A stretch of DNA of 64,000 nt from Ruegeria sp. R14_0. Its GTDB lineage: Bacteria; Pseudomonadota; Alphaproteobacteria; Rhodobacterales; Rhodobacteraceae. A program made the position numbers and the translations under genes. The stretch is taken from positions 246,885 to 310,884 of the forward strand of contig NZ_JAGHRC010000005.1 of NCBI RefSeq assembly GCF_017743975.1, given 5' to 3'. Numbering within the stretch: position 1 is the stretch's first letter; each line of letters starts with the position of its first letter. Below the pieces are notes generated by a model. The model saw only the letters and a program-made list of their open reading frames with translations. It was not told the origin of the DNA and did no database searches. Of the stretch, positions 29,555-37,869 are shown one piece after another.

Positions 29555-30417
29555 ACGTCTTCTCCCTTGGCACGGGTATAGGCAATTTTCGCGGCACGCT
29601 TGGCCAGAACGCCAGCGACCTCGGTGCGAAATGCGATCGTGCCGCGTTTGTCGTCGATCGGGTTGCAAGCGGCAGATGCCGCCGCGGCCAGCGCATCCAG
29701 CGCGGCCTCATCCAAAGTGCTGCCGATAATGGCCTTGGCGCAGTCTTCGACCAGCAGGACGGTTGGGGCCACGGCGCCCAGGGACACGCGCGCTTCGGTG
29801 ACGGTGTCTCCGTCCAGACGCAGGCTGACACCCACGCCGACCACGGCAATGTCCATCTCGGTGCGCGGGATAAAGCGCAGATACGCGTCGCCACCATTCT
29901 CACCACGTGCGGGGATGTTGACGGCCGAGATCACCTCACCCTTGCCCAGCGACGTTTTGCCGGGGCCGGTGGGGATGTCTTCGACTGCCACCTCACGGGT
30001 ACCCTCTGGTCCGGTCACGGTAACGGTTACACCTGCGGCAATCATTGCCGGAACCGAATCCGCCGCCGGCGAGCCATTGCACAGGTTGCCGGTCAGAGTC
30101 GCGCGACCCTGTACCTGAGTCGAGCCGATCAGGTCCATCGCCTCAACCACACCGGGCCAGTCGCGACCCAGTTCGGCATGCTCGCTCATCTCGGCACCGG
30201 TGGCAGCGACGCCCAGTGTCCAGCTGCCATCACCGTTACGGGTGATGTCACTGACACCCTCGATTTTCTTGATGTCGATCAGCGTATCCGGCGTCACCAG
30301 TTCCGAGCGCAGCTGCACCAGAACATCCGTGCCGCCTGCCAGAAAACGTGTGATGCCCGTTGCATTTGCAGCCAGGGCCGACGCCTCGGCGAAACTGGCG
30401 GGGCTGTGATAATCCAT
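29551..30417 (-). CDS. Molybdenum hydroxylase FAD subunit (CoxM family)
   Basis: 288 residues from MDYHSPASFAEASA, with FLAGGTDVLVQLR (FAD pyrophosphate loop) and GNLCNGSPAADSVPA (second FAD loop), the two signatures of the family. CGAGG precedes the ATG. It is the first gene of the M-S-L-MoaD block and lies 129 bp downstream of the reductive dehalogenase gene in the same direction; that gap is wide enough for its own promoter. Confidence 0.92.
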   Translation of the reverse strand: MDYHSPASFAEASALAANATGITRFLAGGTDVLVQLRSELVTPDTLIDIKKIEGVSDITRNGDGSWTLGVAATGAEMSEHAELGRDWPGVVEAMDLIGSTQVQGRATLTGNLCNGSPAADSVPAMIAAGVTVTVTGPEGTREVAVEDIPTGPGKTSLGKGEVISAVNIPARGENGGDAYLRFIPRTEMDIAVVGVGVSLRLDGDTVTEARVSLGAVAPTVLLVEDCAKAIIGSTLDEAALDALAAAASAACNPIDDKRGTIAFRTEVAGVLAKRAAKIAYTRAKGEDV

Positions 30418-30546
30418 GAAAGTACCTCGCACCTGTTGATCAGGGTTCACTGGGGTTCGGAGTGGACGTTAGTCCAGCCTTCACCCGGCGTCCATGGTCG
30501 GAACGACCAATTTTGATGTTTCACGAAGTCGTTTTCAGACTTCGGA

Positions 30547-33500
30547 TCAAAGGTCGAGTTCGATCACCCCATCGGGTTCGGCAGCGCGGCTTTGGCACAG
30601 GATGATCGCCCCCTTGCGCTGCGCGTTCGACAGAACGAAATCGCGATGCTCGACCTCGCCGGAAACAACGGCACATTTACAGACGCCGCAGATGCCATCT
30701 GCGCACTTTACGTCCACATGGATCCCGGCTTCGTTCAGCACCTGCGCCGCGTCTTTGTCTGCTGGCACGGTCAGTTCCCGGCCAGTTTTGGCCAGCCTCA
30801 GAGTGAATGGGTGGTTCTCGTATTCAGGCTGTTCGGGAACCGAGAAATACTCAAGGTGCCGCGCCTCTTCGGGGAATCCCTGCCTTTCTGCCGCTTGAAT
30901 TACGCCGTCCATATAGCGATCCGGCCCACAGGTATAAACATGCCACCCATTCTGGTAGCCTGCCAGTATCCCATCCAGATCAGCGCGCGTGCCCTCGTCC
31001 GAGAAATGGTAGTGCACGCAATCTGCCCAAGGCATTGCAGCCAGATCATCCAGATACCCGGCGCTGTCCCGTGTGCTGGCGGAATAGTGCAGCGCAAACG
31101 GTTTGCCTAAACTGTGCAACCGGTGTGCAAAGGCGATCATCGGCGTGATGCCGATCCCGCCACCCATCAGGAAGGTCTTTGTCGCGCGCTCGTCCAGTTC
31201 GAAATGGTTGATCGGCTTCGAAATGAAGACCTTGCGCCCCTCATTAAAGATTCGATGCAGCAAAGCTGACCCGCCGCGCCCTTCATCCTCGCGCAGGACA
31301 CCGATCTGATAAACAGAACTATCAGAGGGATCGCCAGACATGGAGTATTGCCGCAGGAACTCGGGCGCGACCAGTACGTCCAGATGCGCCCCGGCCGTCC
31401 AGTCCGGCAACGGCGCGCCATTGAGCGCAGAAAACTCGTACTTGGTCACATCTGCAGTCATTTTGTCGACCTTGGTCAAAGCAACGCGCATCACAGGCGC
31501 GTCGCCTGCGATGGTGTAGCGATGGATGACGGACATATCCCCAGCCGCCTTACGGGCCTTGTATTCGTCCGCAGTGACCATCGCGTCATAGGCTTCAATC
31601 CCGGCCTCGCGGTCCATTGCAAAGGGATAGGGCCACGGATGCGGGGCCAGATAGGCGGGATAAACGGCCAGCGTTTGGTCTTCGTATTTCAAATCCAGAT
31701 CGGCTTGCAGATCGCGCCGGTTCAAAGGATGCCGGCTGGGATAATAGGCACCGTCCGGCTGCAGCTCGATGTCCCACCACCACTTCTTGGTGTCGTTCAG
31801 GCCACCATTGCCCACAGCATCATCCAGTTTGGCCAGCGCAGGGGCCGCTTGCGGAATGTTCATTGCCGCCCAACGGAAAGGGCGTTCCTTGAAGATCCCT
31901 TCGAGGTTCCACGGACAGGTTTTCATGCATCGTCCGCACATCGCACCGCCCGGGGTGGTGACCCGATATGTCGCGCATTTCTGGCTGTCGGATTTCCAGA
32001 TTTCATAGCCGTTGAACATCAGCTTAGGCCCGGCAGTGATCGCACCGGAAGGGCATTCGCGCGCGCATTTGTTGCAACTTTCGCAGAACGTTTGCAGGCC
32101 AAAATCAATCGGCTTGTCGTGCTCAATCGGCATATCAGTTGTGACCGCACCGGATTTCAGGCGTGGGCCGAGATAGGGGTTCAGGATGACCTCACCAATG
32201 CGACTGACTTCGCCCAATCCTGACAGCAACAAAAGGGGTGGTTGCAGCACCTCGCCATCCATCACAGTGTGCGCCCGCGCCTTATAGCCTAGGTTCCGTA
32301 TCTGCTGCGCGATTACGCCGCCCAGCAGGGAAAACCGAAGGTAGGCGCGCATGGATTGAGCGACGCTGATCCAGTCGTCCCCACTTGCGCCCTCCATCGT
32401 CTCATAGCCCTGGTCGATGATCATGCTGATGGCCTGATCATGGGGTGGATTGATCTCTTCTCCGGTCGCATCGTGGGAATACCACGCCCATTCCGGGCAC
32501 CGGCTCAGGCCCACAGCATCGACGCCAAGAAAGTAAGACGCGGCCTTGATATTCGCCGCGTTCCGCGCAGCATCTGTCTGGCGCGGATTGCCCGCGCTGG
32601 CCCCGTCTTGCAACAGAACAAAAGCGCCAAGCAAACGACGTTGCGCGAAGCTTGGCGCGGATTTGCGGACGTAGTGCCCACCCTTCGCAGCGTCTTGCAG
32701 CGATTTGCCCATGTCGCCAAACTGCGCACGCGCGAACATATCCGCGCGTTTGGGAACGCGGGCCACATTCTCTTCGTCGATATAGGTGGTCGGGTCGGTG
32801 ACGCGCTTGAGCCGTTCGAACGGATGCGCCCCATCGGCATAGCGACGCTTGGCATAAGGATCGCGGTTCAGGGCATTCTTGGCAAAGCCTTTGCCCAACC
32901 ACCACGCAGGGCCCTGCGTTCGAAACCACGGCTGTTGTGCCATGGGTTGCAAAGGCTGGTCATGCGCGATCTCCATCTCGGTTGTGACCGCCGCCAAACC
33001 GAAACGCTTCCCCAGCCACGGCACGACAACATCGCCCCCCTCATCCGAGGCCAACCCCGCCGCCACAGCCAGCTTGCCCAGGTCAACCTCGGATGACATG
33101 GCCGTATGCGCACGGGCATCAAACCCTAAAAGCCGGATGTAATTCGCAATCACCACCGCATTTTCGGTGGCCAGCAGGCAGGCCCGGTGATCCTGCGCAT
33201 CCATGATCCACTCCGCGCCGGGCTCATCCAGCGCCGGGTCTCGGTTATGTTCATACAGGAAGACAATGGCATGGCGATGTGACGTCATCGGCCTAGGTGC
33301 GGCCTCCATGCTGTCCTTCAGATCGGCCATGATCAGGTCAATACCGGACGCCAGCGTCTTGGTCTGCCGCGTCTTCAGCGCGTGCGCCAGACGTTCGATA
33401 TCTGGGTTGCGCCGGGGCTCGGACAGCATCGCCGCAGCGGGCAATGGCCCGCAGCCCATCATCGACGCGTCGTTGAAATAGCCAAAGGCCTTAAGGTGGT

Positions 33501-33759
33501 TCGCCCGCTCTGCCGGGTCGGCCGGAATCTCGGACAGCACCGGGTTCACAAACCCGTCGCGAATAGTGTCCATCATTGCCTGAAACTCACCCATCGCGTT
33601 AACGATGCTTTCCGGCTGTTCGGGTCGGTGAAAGCTGAGTTTGGGCATCGGCCGCACCCCCGACAAATCCGGCATGTCGCCTTGCCGCGCCAACCGCTCC
33701 AGCGGATAAGGGCCCATATGGACCGGCCGGTTCTTGTCCGAGAAAAAGCGGATCCCCAT
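30547..33759 (-). CDS. Self-sufficient reductive dehalogenase fused to flavin/ferredoxin reductase
   Basis: 1070 residues. Residues about 390-630 are a cobalamin-dependent reductive dehalogenase core: after an RdhA/QueG-like cobalamin domain come two [4Fe-4S] sites, C559-x2-C562-x2-C565-x3-C569-P and C595-x12-C608-x2-C611-x3-C615-P. Y427 (WAWYSH) and K493 (GYKARAH) are candidate proton-donor residues by analogy with NpRdhA. Residues 1-390 resemble a second, clusterless copy of the cobalamin domain. Residues about 745-970 are a flavin reductase (RQYSM, GGGIGITP, CGPDRYMD) and 980-1070 a plant-type ferredoxin (C1019, C1024, C1027, C1055). There is no Tat signal and no rdhB partner, unlike respiratory enzymes; the domain order is that of the catabolic BhbA/NpRdhA type that removes halogens from aromatics using NAD(P)H. 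GGAGG precedes the ATG. Confidence 0.88.
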   Translation of the reverse strand: MGIRFFSDKNRPVHMGPYPLERLARQGDMPDLSGVRPMPKLSFHRPEQPESIVNAMGEFQAMMDTIRDGFVNPVLSEIPADPAERANHLKAFGYFNDASMMGCGPLPAAAMLSEPRRNPDIERLAHALKTRQTKTLASGIDLIMADLKDSMEAAPRPMTSHRHAIVFLYEHNRDPALDEPGAEWIMDAQDHRACLLATENAVVIANYIRLLGFDARAHTAMSSEVDLGKLAVAAGLASDEGGDVVVPWLGKRFGLAAVTTEMEIAHDQPLQPMAQQPWFRTQGPAWWLGKGFAKNALNRDPYAKRRYADGAHPFERLKRVTDPTTYIDEENVARVPKRADMFARAQFGDMGKSLQDAAKGGHYVRKSAPSFAQRRLLGAFVLLQDGASAGNPRQTDAARNAANIKAASYFLGVDAVGLSRCPEWAWYSHDATGEEINPPHDQAISMIIDQGYETMEGASGDDWISVAQSMRAYLRFSLLGGVIAQQIRNLGYKARAHTVMDGEVLQPPLLLLSGLGEVSRIGEVILNPYLGPRLKSGAVTTDMPIEHDKPIDFGLQTFCESCNKCARECPSGAITAGPKLMFNGYEIWKSDSQKCATYRVTTPGGAMCGRCMKTCPWNLEGIFKERPFRWAAMNIPQAAPALAKLDDAVGNGGLNDTKKWWWDIELQPDGAYYPSRHPLNRRDLQADLDLKYEDQTLAVYPAYLAPHPWPYPFAMDREAGIEAYDAMVTADEYKARKAAGDMSVIHRYTIAGDAPVMRVALTKVDKMTADVTKYEFSALNGAPLPDWTAGAHLDVLVAPEFLRQYSMSGDPSDSSVYQIGVLREDEGRGGSALLHRIFNEGRKVFISKPINHFELDERATKTFLMGGGIGITPMIAFAHRLHSLGKPFALHYSASTRDSAGYLDDLAAMPWADCVHYHFSDEGTRADLDGILAGYQNGWHVYTCGPDRYMDGVIQAAERQGFPEEARHLEYFSVPEQPEYENHPFTLRLAKTGRELTVPADKDAAQVLNEAGIHVDVKCADGICGVCKCAVVSGEVEHRDFVLSNAQRKGAIILCQSRAAEPDGVIELDL

Positions 33760-33775
33760 CGCGCACCTCCGTTTG

Positions 33776-33858
33776 CCTAAAAGTCACCTAACGCGTTGCA
33801 GGCGGCAATTCCATTCCTAAGGTTAGGTAAGTTTTCCAGTGACCGCGTAACACGTTGC
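33776..33858. promoter_or_regulatory. Repeated CCTAA boxes in the promoter of the dehalogenase gene
   Basis: The 105-bp gap upstream of the dehalogenase gene holds CCTAA at 33776, 33787 and 33816, the last facing TTAGG at 33823 to make the dyad CCTAAGGTTAGG. The first two are 11 bp apart. A second direct repeat, TAACGCGTTGC at 33789 and TAACACGTTGC at 33848, is interleaved. They may be sites for the LysR protein encoded just upstream. Confidence 0.4.
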
Positions 33859-33864
33859 GCGGCC

Positions 33865-34716
33865 TCAAGCCTGCGACAGCAGCCAGTTCTTCATCAGCGC
33901 CACCAGCTCCGGCTGACGCGGCTGTTTGGGCGCGACGATGTAAAACCCCAGATCCTCGACCAATTCGTCGGGGATCGGCCGCACCAGTTGCCCCGCCTCC
34001 AACAAGGCGGAAACCAAAGGCTCGTTCGCCAAAGCTACACCCTGCCCCGACACAGCCGCGTCGATGGCGAGGCTGCTTTGGCTGAAGCTCATCATCTTTG
34101 GCTTACCCACAACGCCTGCCCTCTGCAGAAACAAAGGCCACAGCCCATGCGTGTCGTTTAGAAGTATGTGCTGCGCCAAATCAGCAGGCCGGGTGATGCG
34201 AGCCGCGGTTTCAGGGCTGCAGACCGGGACAAATCCGGTCGAAAACAGCGGCACCGCGGTCAGCCCCGACCCGAACGGGCCCCTTCCTTGCCGCACGGCG
34301 ATATCCACGCCGTCGCTTTGGAAATCCGCCAAACGCTCGCGCGCATCGACCTGAACGGCGATCTCGGGGTGGCTTTTGGTAAAACCCGACAGACGGGGCA
34401 CCAACCATTTCGAGGCAAAACTGGGTGTTACGGAGATGGTGATTTGACGATCGCCTGACAGGTCTTCGACGGCACCTTCGATCAGGCGGAACGCCTTGCG
34501 CAAAGGGGCATGAAACCGCCGCCCTGCCTCGGTCAGCGCAAGGCCACGCGGCAGGCGGTCAAAAAGCGGCATTCCCAACCGCGCCTCAAGCCCGCGCACC
34601 TGCTGGGCGACGGCCCCCTGTGTGACGCTCAATTCCTCGGCCGCCAACCGAAAATTCAGATGCCGTGCCGCAGCTTCGAACGCGCGCAACGCGTTCAGCG
34701 GTGGAAGAGCCGTCAT
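33865..34716 (-). CDS. LysR-type regulator (GcvA-like)
   Basis: 283 residues from MTALPPLNALRAFEAAARHLNF, the exact N-terminal style of GcvA-like LysR proteins; the recognition helix region is EELSVTQGAVAQQVRGLEAR. It lies upstream of the dehalogenase gene in the same direction and 103 bp from a divergent SDR gene. It is the only regulator next to the dehalogenase and is therefore its likely controller. The ORF extension upstream of the chosen ATG is unsupported. Confidence 0.88.
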   Translation of the reverse strand: MTALPPLNALRAFEAAARHLNFRLAAEELSVTQGAVAQQVRGLEARLGMPLFDRLPRGLALTEAGRRFHAPLRKAFRLIEGAVEDLSGDRQITISVTPSFASKWLVPRLSGFTKSHPEIAVQVDARERLADFQSDGVDIAVRQGRGPFGSGLTAVPLFSTGFVPVCSPETAARITRPADLAQHILLNDTHGLWPLFLQRAGVVGKPKMMSFSQSSLAIDAAVSGQGVALANEPLVSALLEAGQLVRPIPDELVEDLGFYIVAPKQPRQPELVALMKNWLLSQA

Positions 34717-34819
34717 CAAATCACCCTGTAGTTTTTCTACAGCATATGACCAGTAGAACTGATTGGTCAAACGAACGCCCAAAGCGCATCTTGGATTCAC
34801 CAAAACATGGAGACTTCAC

Positions 34820-35521
34820 ATGACCAAAGTGGCGCTGATTACGGCAGGTGGCAGCGGGATGGGCGCGGATTCCGCCCGGAGACTGGCCGCAGATGGGTTC
34901 AAGGTTGGCATCCTGTCATCGTCTGGCAAGGGCGAGGCTCTGGCGCACGAGTTGGGCGGCGTGGGCGTCACCGGGTCGAACCAGTCAACGGACGATCTGC
35001 AAAAACTGGTTGACGCAGCGATGAGCCATTGGGGGCGCGTTGATGTGCTGGTCAACTCGGCGGGCCACGGACCACGTGCTCCGGTGCTGGAACTGACGGA
35101 TGAGGACTGGCACACCGGGATGGACGTCTACTTTTTGAACGCCGTCCGACCGACACGGTTGGTGACCCCGATCATGCAGGCGCAAGGCGGCGGGTCGATC
35201 ATCAACATCTCGACCTTTGCCGCGTTCGAGCCCGATCCGGTGTTCCCCACCTCGGGCGTGTTCCGAGCAGGTCTGGCCGCCTTTACCAAGCTGTTCTCGG
35301 ACAAATACGCAGCGGACAACATCCGCATGAACAACGTCTTGCCCGGCTTCATCGACAGCCTGCCCGAGAAAGAGGAATTCCGATCGCGCATCCCGTTGGG
35401 TCGGTACGGGCGCAGCTATGACGAGATCGCCTCAGTCGTGGCCATGCTGGCGTCAGAAGGCGGCGGCTATATCACAGGGCAGAATATCCGCGTCGATGGC
35501 GGCATCACCCGCGCGGTCTGA
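34820..35521 (+). CDS. Short-chain dehydrogenase/reductase with altered catalytic residues
   Basis: 233 residues starting MTKVALITAGGSGMGADS, with GGAG 7 nt before the ATG. The cofactor loop is TAGGSGMG, NSAGHG stands for the NNAG motif, and S131 fits the catalytic serine. The normal YxxxK is replaced: the aligned positions are S145 and R149 (SGVFRAGL). The fold is clearly SDR, yet classical Tyr/Lys proton transfer is not possible. It is divergent from the LysR gene and its end nearly touches the convergent DAO-type gene. Confidence 0.8.
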   Translation: MTKVALITAGGSGMGADSARRLAADGFKVGILSSSGKGEALAHELGGVGVTGSNQSTDDLQKLVDAAMSHWGRVDVLVNSAGHGPRAPVLELTDEDWHTGMDVYFLNAVRPTRLVTPIMQAQGGGSIINISTFAAFEPDPVFPTSGVFRAGLAAFTKLFSDKYAADNIRMNNVLPGFIDSLPEKEEFRSRIPLGRYGRSYDEIASVVAMLASEGGGYITGQNIRVDGGITRAV

Positions 35522-35523
35522 CC

Positions 35524-36795
35524 TCAGAACCGCGCTTTGACAAAATGGGTCAGCGCCGCGCCGGTTTCGAAATACGCGCGGCGCAGGCCCTTCCAGTTTT
35601 CCCGGTAGTCCCGGATTGCAGGAACCGGCAACAGGCTCGGATCACTCTGCAACAGACTTTCGGCGGCAAGGCGACCGAAAACCGTGCCCGGTCCGATCCC
35701 GCGCCCTGAATAGCCGTGAACAGACAGGGCATTGGGACCAATCTGTGTGATTTTTGGGATATGATCCGAGGTCATGGCGATGCGCCCATGCCACCCTTCG
35801 ATCAACTTCTGATCGGCCAACTGAGGATAAAGCTGCGCCAGTTTGCGTCGGACCCAGCTTTTGTGAAACGCCCCGCCTGCCTGATCCAGGTCCCCCATGG
35901 CACCAATGATAAACCGCCCCTCTTGGTCCATTCGGAACGAAGTCATGATCAGGCCCGTATCCCAACACCCCTCGCCCCCCGGCAAGACGCTGGCGCGCAA
36001 GTTGTCCGACAGCGGAGCGGTGGCGTACTGAAAATAGTAGACCGGCACGTAGGCCGGGGCAGAGGCCGCCAAGTCACGATGATACGCGTTGGTGGCTTGT
36101 ATCACCGACCTTGCCCGCACCGTGCCCTTTGCGGTCGTCAGCAGCCAAACGCCATCTTCATGTTGCATCGACCGCACCGGGTTTTGCGTGAGGATCAACG
36201 CCCCCGCTTCTGCTGCCGCGCGCGCAAGACCACATACGTAAGCCAGAGGCTGAATCGTTCCCGCGCGCGGATCAAATAGGGCACCGTGAAAGGCTTCGCT
36301 ACCGGTGCGTCGACCGGCTTGTTCCGCTGTCAGCAGCTCAACGGGCGCTCCGGCAGAGGTCAGTTGGGCGTGCCGGGCCTCCAGATCGCGAAAGCCAGCA
36401 GCCGAATGTGCGCAATGAAGGGTGCCGTTGCGCACAGGTTCGCAGTCGATCGCGTGCCGGTCGATGAGGTCGAACACCTCAGCCGGGGCCGCAGCCAACA
36501 GATCAATCAGGCGATCTCCGGCGGCATCCCCCAGATGTGCGCGGATTTCGGCGGGCGGCAACCACAGACCCGCATTGGCCAACCCGACGTTTCGCCCGGA
36601 ACCGCCGTGCCCGATCTCTTCCGCCTCAAGCAAACACACCGAAGCCCCGGACTGCGCCGCCCACAAAGCTGCCGAACATCCTGTATAGCCGCCGCCAATC
36701 ACCGCCAAGTCGACGGTTAGGTCACCGGCCGCAGCGCTCGGTTCGACATGCTCGCGGCATGTGTTCAGCCAGAGGGACTGGTCGTGGTCGCTCAC
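35524..36795 (-). CDS. DAO-type FAD-dependent oxidoreductase
   Basis: 423 residues starting at GTG with AAGGAG before it. FAD site: DLAVIGGGYTGCSAALWAAQ near residues 29-48, then GGSGRNVGLANAGLW, the flavin-contact block of the PuuB/OrdL-like group (gamma-glutamylputrescine oxidase and relatives). It probably oxidises an amine or amino acid. It follows the FabD-like gene with a 39-bp gap and appears to end an operon of aminotransferase, E1 and FabD-like genes. Confidence 0.8.
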   Translation of the reverse strand: MSDHDQSLWLNTCREHVEPSAAAGDLTVDLAVIGGGYTGCSAALWAAQSGASVCLLEAEEIGHGGSGRNVGLANAGLWLPPAEIRAHLGDAAGDRLIDLLAAAPAEVFDLIDRHAIDCEPVRNGTLHCAHSAAGFRDLEARHAQLTSAGAPVELLTAEQAGRRTGSEAFHGALFDPRAGTIQPLAYVCGLARAAAEAGALILTQNPVRSMQHEDGVWLLTTAKGTVRARSVIQATNAYHRDLAASAPAYVPVYYFQYATAPLSDNLRASVLPGGEGCWDTGLIMTSFRMDQEGRFIIGAMGDLDQAGGAFHKSWVRRKLAQLYPQLADQKLIEGWHGRIAMTSDHIPKITQIGPNALSVHGYSGRGIGPGTVFGRLAAESLLQSDPSLLPVPAIRDYRENWKGLRRAYFETGAALTHFVKARF

Positions 36796-36834
36796 ACAAG
36801 ACTCCTTGAAATTGCGCGGATCATCGGGGCAGCG

Positions 36835-37869
36835 TCAGCCAGTTGCAAGCGCCCTTTGATCCTCGCGCCCCATTGCGATCAGGAATGGTTTTCCATCCTG
36901 TTTCGCATGGAATGCTGCCTTGTCGCCCATCCCATGCCAATCCGCCAAAACCAGCGATTGTGCCACCGCGCCCCCCAAAGTCGCGCCGGGTCCGGTCACG
37001 ATGAATAAATCAGGCGCAAACTCATGCGCAGCGGTCTGGATTGCGCGGGTGAAGTCATAGGGCTGGGTCACTTGGTGGCCAAGAGTATAGCCCCAGAGCG
37101 CCTTGGTATCCGTCGCCCCGGGCCACCAGATCTTGCCGCGACCATCGATCAGAGGGTGTTTCGGCTGTCCAAACAACTCTGCGCCCAGCCGCGCCCGCCC
37201 CTCGGCGGCGACCGGAGCCTGTAAGGACGTGTGAAACGCCGCGTGGTTCGCCAGCCGCATCGGAAATCGATCCTGCACGGCGGGCTGCGACGCCTCAAAC
37301 GCCTCAAGCCCTTTTTCATTGCCAGCCAACACCAACATCCCACCCAGATCGATGGACAGAGCCAGGTCGTGACCCTCGATCGCGTTGATACGCGCAACAT
37401 CCGCCAGCAGTTCGGCTTTGCGGGCCACATCATTCGCCCAATCGTCACCGACAAAGGGGTACACCAATTGACCACCGATCAGATGGTCCTGCATCAGCGT
37501 GCCCATCGTGTTCACAACGCGGAACCCGTTTTCAGCGGACAGCGCGCCAGCCGCGGCCAGAGCAATGTACCAGCCCATTGAGTTGCCGGTGACCGCGACA
37601 ACCTCGATATCCTTGGCCAGCGCTTGCGCATCTGCCAAGGACGCCGCGTAGATCAGGGGTGAGGCAACGTCGCCCTTCGAGTACTTGGACACCGTAAATC
37701 GCGCGGCTCCATCCAAGGCGGTGACAGCCTCCTGCCCAGCCTCAGCGCGAATGGCGTCGAAACTCTGGAACAGGTCCATACGGTGCGCGTGATGGCGATG
37801 AAGATAACCAAGCTCGGGCTTGTTATAGGTTCCCCGCCCCGGGCAGATAGCGACGGCTGTACGGGTCAT
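36835..37869 (-). CDS. FabD-like acyltransferase (malonyl-CoA:ACP transacylase fold)
   Basis: 344 residues. VTGNSMGWYIALAAAGA is the counterpart of the GHSxGE nucleophile elbow, giving S97 as nucleophile. HAAFHTS corresponds to the active-site histidine region. The Gly-Asn and Met-Gly-Trp variations set it apart from housekeeping FabD. No acyl carrier protein is nearby. It overlaps the fused E1 gene by 4 bp (ATGA), so it probably handles the acyl product of that pathway; this is inference. Confidence 0.65.
   Translation of the reverse strand: MTRTAVAICPGRGTYNKPELGYLHRHHAHRMDLFQSFDAIRAEAGQEAVTALDGAARFTVSKYSKGDVASPLIYAASLADAQALAKDIEVVAVTGNSMGWYIALAAAGALSAENGFRVVNTMGTLMQDHLIGGQLVYPFVGDDWANDVARKAELLADVARINAIEGHDLALSIDLGGMLVLAGNEKGLEAFEASQPAVQDRFPMRLANHAAFHTSLQAPVAAEGRARLGAELFGQPKHPLIDGRGKIWWPGATDTKALWGYTLGHQVTQPYDFTRAIQTAAHEFAPDLFIVTGPGATLGGAVAQSLVLADWHGMGDKAAFHAKQDGKPFLIAMGREDQRALATG

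Noticed and set aside
26817..30417. Carbon monoxide dehydrogenase
   Set aside because: The large subunit has AYRAPGAP and not the AYxCSFR loop of CO-oxidising enzymes.
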